DNA of 15,882 nucleotides from Thermoplasmatota archaeon (GTDB taxonomy: Archaea > Thermoplasmatota > Penumbrarchaeia > Penumbrarchaeales > Penumbrarchaeaceae): assembly GCA_016929175.1 (NCBI GenBank), contig JAFGJI010000124.1, positions 1 through 15,882 on the forward strand. The letters run 5' to 3'. Position numbers and translations under genes: made by a program. Within the stretch, counting starts at the first letter, position 1. Every line of letters begins with the position of its first letter. Below, piece after piece: positions 14,301 to 15,882 of the stretch. Below the pieces are notes generated by a model that was not told where the DNA came from, did no database searches, and saw nothing but the letters and a program-made list of their open reading frames with translations.

Positions 14301-15855
14301 GAGATACGTGAACGCGCCGACGACTGAATATACTGACACCCTGGTCGAGATAGGAAAGACCTACCTTTACTACGTCACAGCCGTGAACGTGGAGGGTGAA
14401 TCTGCCCCGTCCGAACAGGTAGTTGGACTCCCCCAGTCCGAGCCGTCGCCCCCTACCAACGTGCAGATCTCGGAAGGGAACGGGTACCTTCTCATTACCT
14501 GGGAGACACCATCGTTCCTCGGAGGCATAGACCTCCAGGGTTTCACCCTGTACCGGTCCGAGGGAAGCGGCGTTTACATACTCATCGGGGAGTTCAGCTT
14601 CGATGAGTTCTTGTACAAGGACAAGAACGTGACCAACGGCCACAGCTACACATACAAGATGACCGCATTCAATGCATTCGGCATCTCCGATGAAACCTCC
14701 GGGTTCGTGGGGACCCCCGCAGCTGTTCCTGAAAGCCCTGGAGGGCTGGCAGCAGCAGCCGGAGACGGTGCGATCGGCCTTCAGTGGAACCCTCCATACT
14801 CGGACGGAGGGGCCCCTGTTATCGAATACATGATCTACAGGAAGGTATCCGAAGGTGGCCTCGATCAAATAGGTGTGGCAACGAATGGAAGCATTTCTTT
14901 CACGGACAGCGACGTGGAAGGCGGGACTGCCTATACTTACGCCGTAAAGGCAAGGAACAGGATGGGTGCATCCCCCTTCAGTGACGAGGTCGAGGTAATG
15001 GCCCTCGGGCGGCCAGGAACTCCACTTAATGTCGTATATGTGACAGGAGACGGTTTCGTCGAGATATCCTGGGAAATGCCGGCCACGAACGGAGGCAGTC
15101 CAATAACGGGATACCGTATCCTCAGATCTGACACGGAACTGCATAATATACTGACGATCGCCGAGCCAGGGCCGGAGGAGCTATCCTGGCGGGACGAGAG
15201 CGTTCACAATGGCGAGAGCTACATCTATACGGTGAACGCAGTGAACGATATCGGCGTATCCCTGTCGGCATGGACCGACCCTGTAACCCCTCTTGGGGTA
15301 CCGGGAATACCCATGGCACTGGTCCTTTCGGCAGATGGGAACAGGGTCACGATGACATGGTCCGGACCCACGGAAGACGGGGGCAGCGATGTCCTGTTCT
15401 ACAGGATCTACCGTGTTAGAGAAGGAGGAGCTCCTGAACTCATCGGTGTTGTTGAGGCGGGAACATTTTCCTTCACGGACGAAGGAGAGAAGGAGGATGG
15501 CACCTACACCTACATGGTTGCAGCCGTCAACAGTATCGGCGAGAGCAAGACCGCCGCGGAGGACAACATAGAGGTGGATGCCAAAGGCGAACCAACAGGG
15601 TTCTTCGAAAAGAACATCGGGCTTCTCTTTACGTTGCCGATCATCGTGCTCCTTTTGATCCTGCTCGTCCTTGTCATTGTCAGGAAGAAGAGGGAAGGCG
15701 ACAGCAATGGAACGATGCCCTTGCCCTCCGTCGTTGAAGAGGAGGAAGATACCAACGGGTATCCCAACGGATATCAGGAGGAACCACTGCTCGAAGAGGC
15801 CGGGGGAGATGATCAGTATGTGCAGGAATTCAATGATATTGACCCGCAGGCGTAG
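11341..15855 (+). CDS. Giant surface protein: SBBP beta-propeller, seven FN3 domains, membrane anchor
   Basis: This 1504-residue protein is built for the cell surface. After a signal sequence (about 19-43) comes the N-terminal domain usual in SBBP-repeat proteins (about 66-274: FIENGGQWDE, DGIDLVYDTTEG, IKYEYRVGPGAD, TLVIDPV). Residues 277-750 hold seven SBBP repeats, each with YSTYxGG and then S-x-DFP-x-T variants, so a closed seven-bladed propeller is likely; blade 3 has a long loop. Residues 751-1418 hold seven FN3 domains of 93-97 residues, starting near 751, 848, 941, 1036, 1131, 1226 and 1322, with SWDLPEDDGG-type and Y-x-V-x-AxN-x-G motifs. One membrane helix (about 1426-1447) and RKK lead to a 57-residue acidic tail with several Tyr. 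Adhesion or extracellular binding is inferred from the domain types; no catalytic site was seen. ATG 11341 is the outermost start. GTG 11368, three bases after GGATGTGAT (one mismatch to the full Shine-Dalgarno), gives a more ordinary signal peptide starting MKNAGKNSR. Confidence 0.88.
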   Translation: MFFFIGCDAVKNAGKNSRLAGTVLLAGMMFTVSLMMVMATGASGIQDTDSLTPDGFWELLKQQSTGVFIENGGQWDETIRFAATTSFGHIAFGDDHIIFDVRAKPQEDGTGSQKTSFIPGTVIRMDLHGCRDIEPQGRDPLPYRTNILYGKDPAGWGKNLVSYRKIVYQDIWDGIDLVYDTTEGNIKYEYRVGPGADLEDISFSFEGLESVKVRDRSIQMTTSNVQNLMDDGLFSYHEGMPGKEIPSRFTAREDGTIGYEVDGRDRTRTLVIDPVIYGTYIGGSDDEYDVDMAIDGSGACYLAGSTWSFDFPTTPGAYSTWVAGENDGFVMKIYPDGSSPVYSTYIGGVGYDSINSIAVDNNGYAYVAGSTDSWDFPTTRGAFNETMNGSGQDLIVFKLDQAGSNLVYSTYMGGTSWENMNDPGCIAVDNQGCAYIVGSSNSKDFPLTYDAFDKENNNTMGGDLYGEEYRTSKAVVVKLKADGSDLEYSTYLGGTMDEYTNGIALDDEGMVYILGTTGSKDFPVTKGAFDTSMDSFWGGEIFLAKIDIDGSRIVYATYLGGSESQNPTDIAIDSSGRPYICGFTGSNDFPVKENTYQHELNGWMDIFVTAFDPTFSSLYMSTFIGGSEGEQAYSIDLDGEGNVMITGSTASPDYPTIVTHATPQSNQDGSVLISVFDPQGMDLLYSTLVGGSAGSNYPEDVGFNIFSVADRRVVVSGYTGCTDFPITDNAYDDSLDGWADLFLMEFDLSLPPSAPGNISLFQGDGYLNISWDLPEDDGGMPITGYIVYRGLREDDMKVQSSSVEGQYFKDTDLDMGKTYYYMVRAFNPVGTGLPSGIVSSQAASSPTPPQFFRVQKGNGWVRLTWEPPVFDGSYSLKGYRIYKSVESEEWNTIDLESIILEYYDTDVLNGANYSYRMTTWNIIGESLSTNELWAIPQGEASAPTHLSVQNESGSIILTWDIPDDDGGSEILYYRVHIGITKGSEIYWRYVNAPTTEYTDTLVEIGKTYLYYVTAVNVEGESAPSEQVVGLPQSEPSPPTNVQISEGNGYLLITWETPSFLGGIDLQGFTLYRSEGSGVYILIGEFSFDEFLYKDKNVTNGHSYTYKMTAFNAFGISDETSGFVGTPAAVPESPGGLAAAAGDGAIGLQWNPPYSDGGAPVIEYMIYRKVSEGGLDQIGVATNGSISFTDSDVEGGTAYTYAVKARNRMGASPFSDEVEVMALGRPGTPLNVVYVTGDGFVEISWEMPATNGGSPITGYRILRSDTELHNILTIAEPGPEELSWRDESVHNGESYIYTVNAVNDIGVSLSAWTDPVTPLGVPGIPMALVLSADGNRVTMTWSGPTEDGGSDVLFYRIYRVREGGAPELIGVVEAGTFSFTDEGEKEDGTYTYMVAAVNSIGESKTAAEDNIEVDAKGEPTGFFEKNIGLLFTLPIIVLLLILLVLVIVRKKREGDSNGTMPLPSVVEEEEDTNGYPNGYQEEPLLEEAGGDDQYVQEFNDIDPQA

Positions 15856-15882
15856 ATTTCGGTAGCTCGACACTCAGTGTAA

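Noticed and set aside
13858..15144. A 428-codon open frame on the minus strand
   Set aside because: It lies wholly antisense to the FN3 domains of the giant surface protein, its translation resembles no protein and is His/Cys/Arg-rich, and it has no promoter or ribosome site. It mirrors the codon bias of the real gene.

Overview
The window (about 15.9 kb, moderately GC-rich, densely coding) looks like a chromosome segment of a euryarchaeon, most likely from the Thermoplasmatota side. The evidence is archaeal-type TATA elements about 27 bp, or 44-46 bp, upstream of start codons, an oligo-T terminator, a UbiA-family prenyltransferase, and large secreted PKD/FN3/SBBP proteins whose membrane anchors carry cytoplasmic tandem winged-helix domains. 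That last architecture is typical of uncultured Thermoplasmata-like archaea. The lineage is an inference from style; there is no rRNA or other marker gene here. No tRNA, CRISPR array, insertion sequence or phage gene was seen.

Layout. (1) 71-2339, plus strand: a radical SAM/SPASM enzyme followed 7 bp later by a UbiA-type prenyltransferase, probably a two-gene operon acting on an isoprenoid lipid or quinone. (2) 2344-8078, minus strand: a four-helix membrane protein with its own promoter; a two-gene operon of a secreted protein with two FN3-like domains (5987-7027) and a 1036-residue PKD-repeat membrane protein ending in two winged helices (2840-5950); and a metallo-beta-lactamase-fold hydrolase. 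(3) 8238-9481: a soluble protein combining a DUF4129-like segment with a MoxR-lid-like C-terminus, convergent with a 102-residue orphan. (4) 9611-15855, plus strand: a second membrane-tethered tandem winged-helix regulator with an unrecognised ectodomain, followed by a 1504-residue surface protein with a seven-bladed SBBP propeller, seven FN3 domains, a C-terminal membrane anchor and an acidic cytoplasmic tail.

The most interesting theme is that the window twice pairs a surface beta-sandwich or propeller protein with a membrane protein whose cytoplasmic end is two tandem winged helices of the same type. This could be a one-protein surface-sensing route in which an extracellular domain directly controls an attached DNA-binding module, with the neighbouring surface protein as partner or target. 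The domain order and the homology between the two regulators can be read from the sequence; the signalling link is inference.

Regulation: the minus-strand small membrane gene and the hydrolase gene each have a TATA-like element centred about 27 bp upstream of an internal ATG, which suggests leaderless transcripts and decides their starts. The PKD gene instead has a strong Shine-Dalgarno site, as expected for a second gene in an operon.
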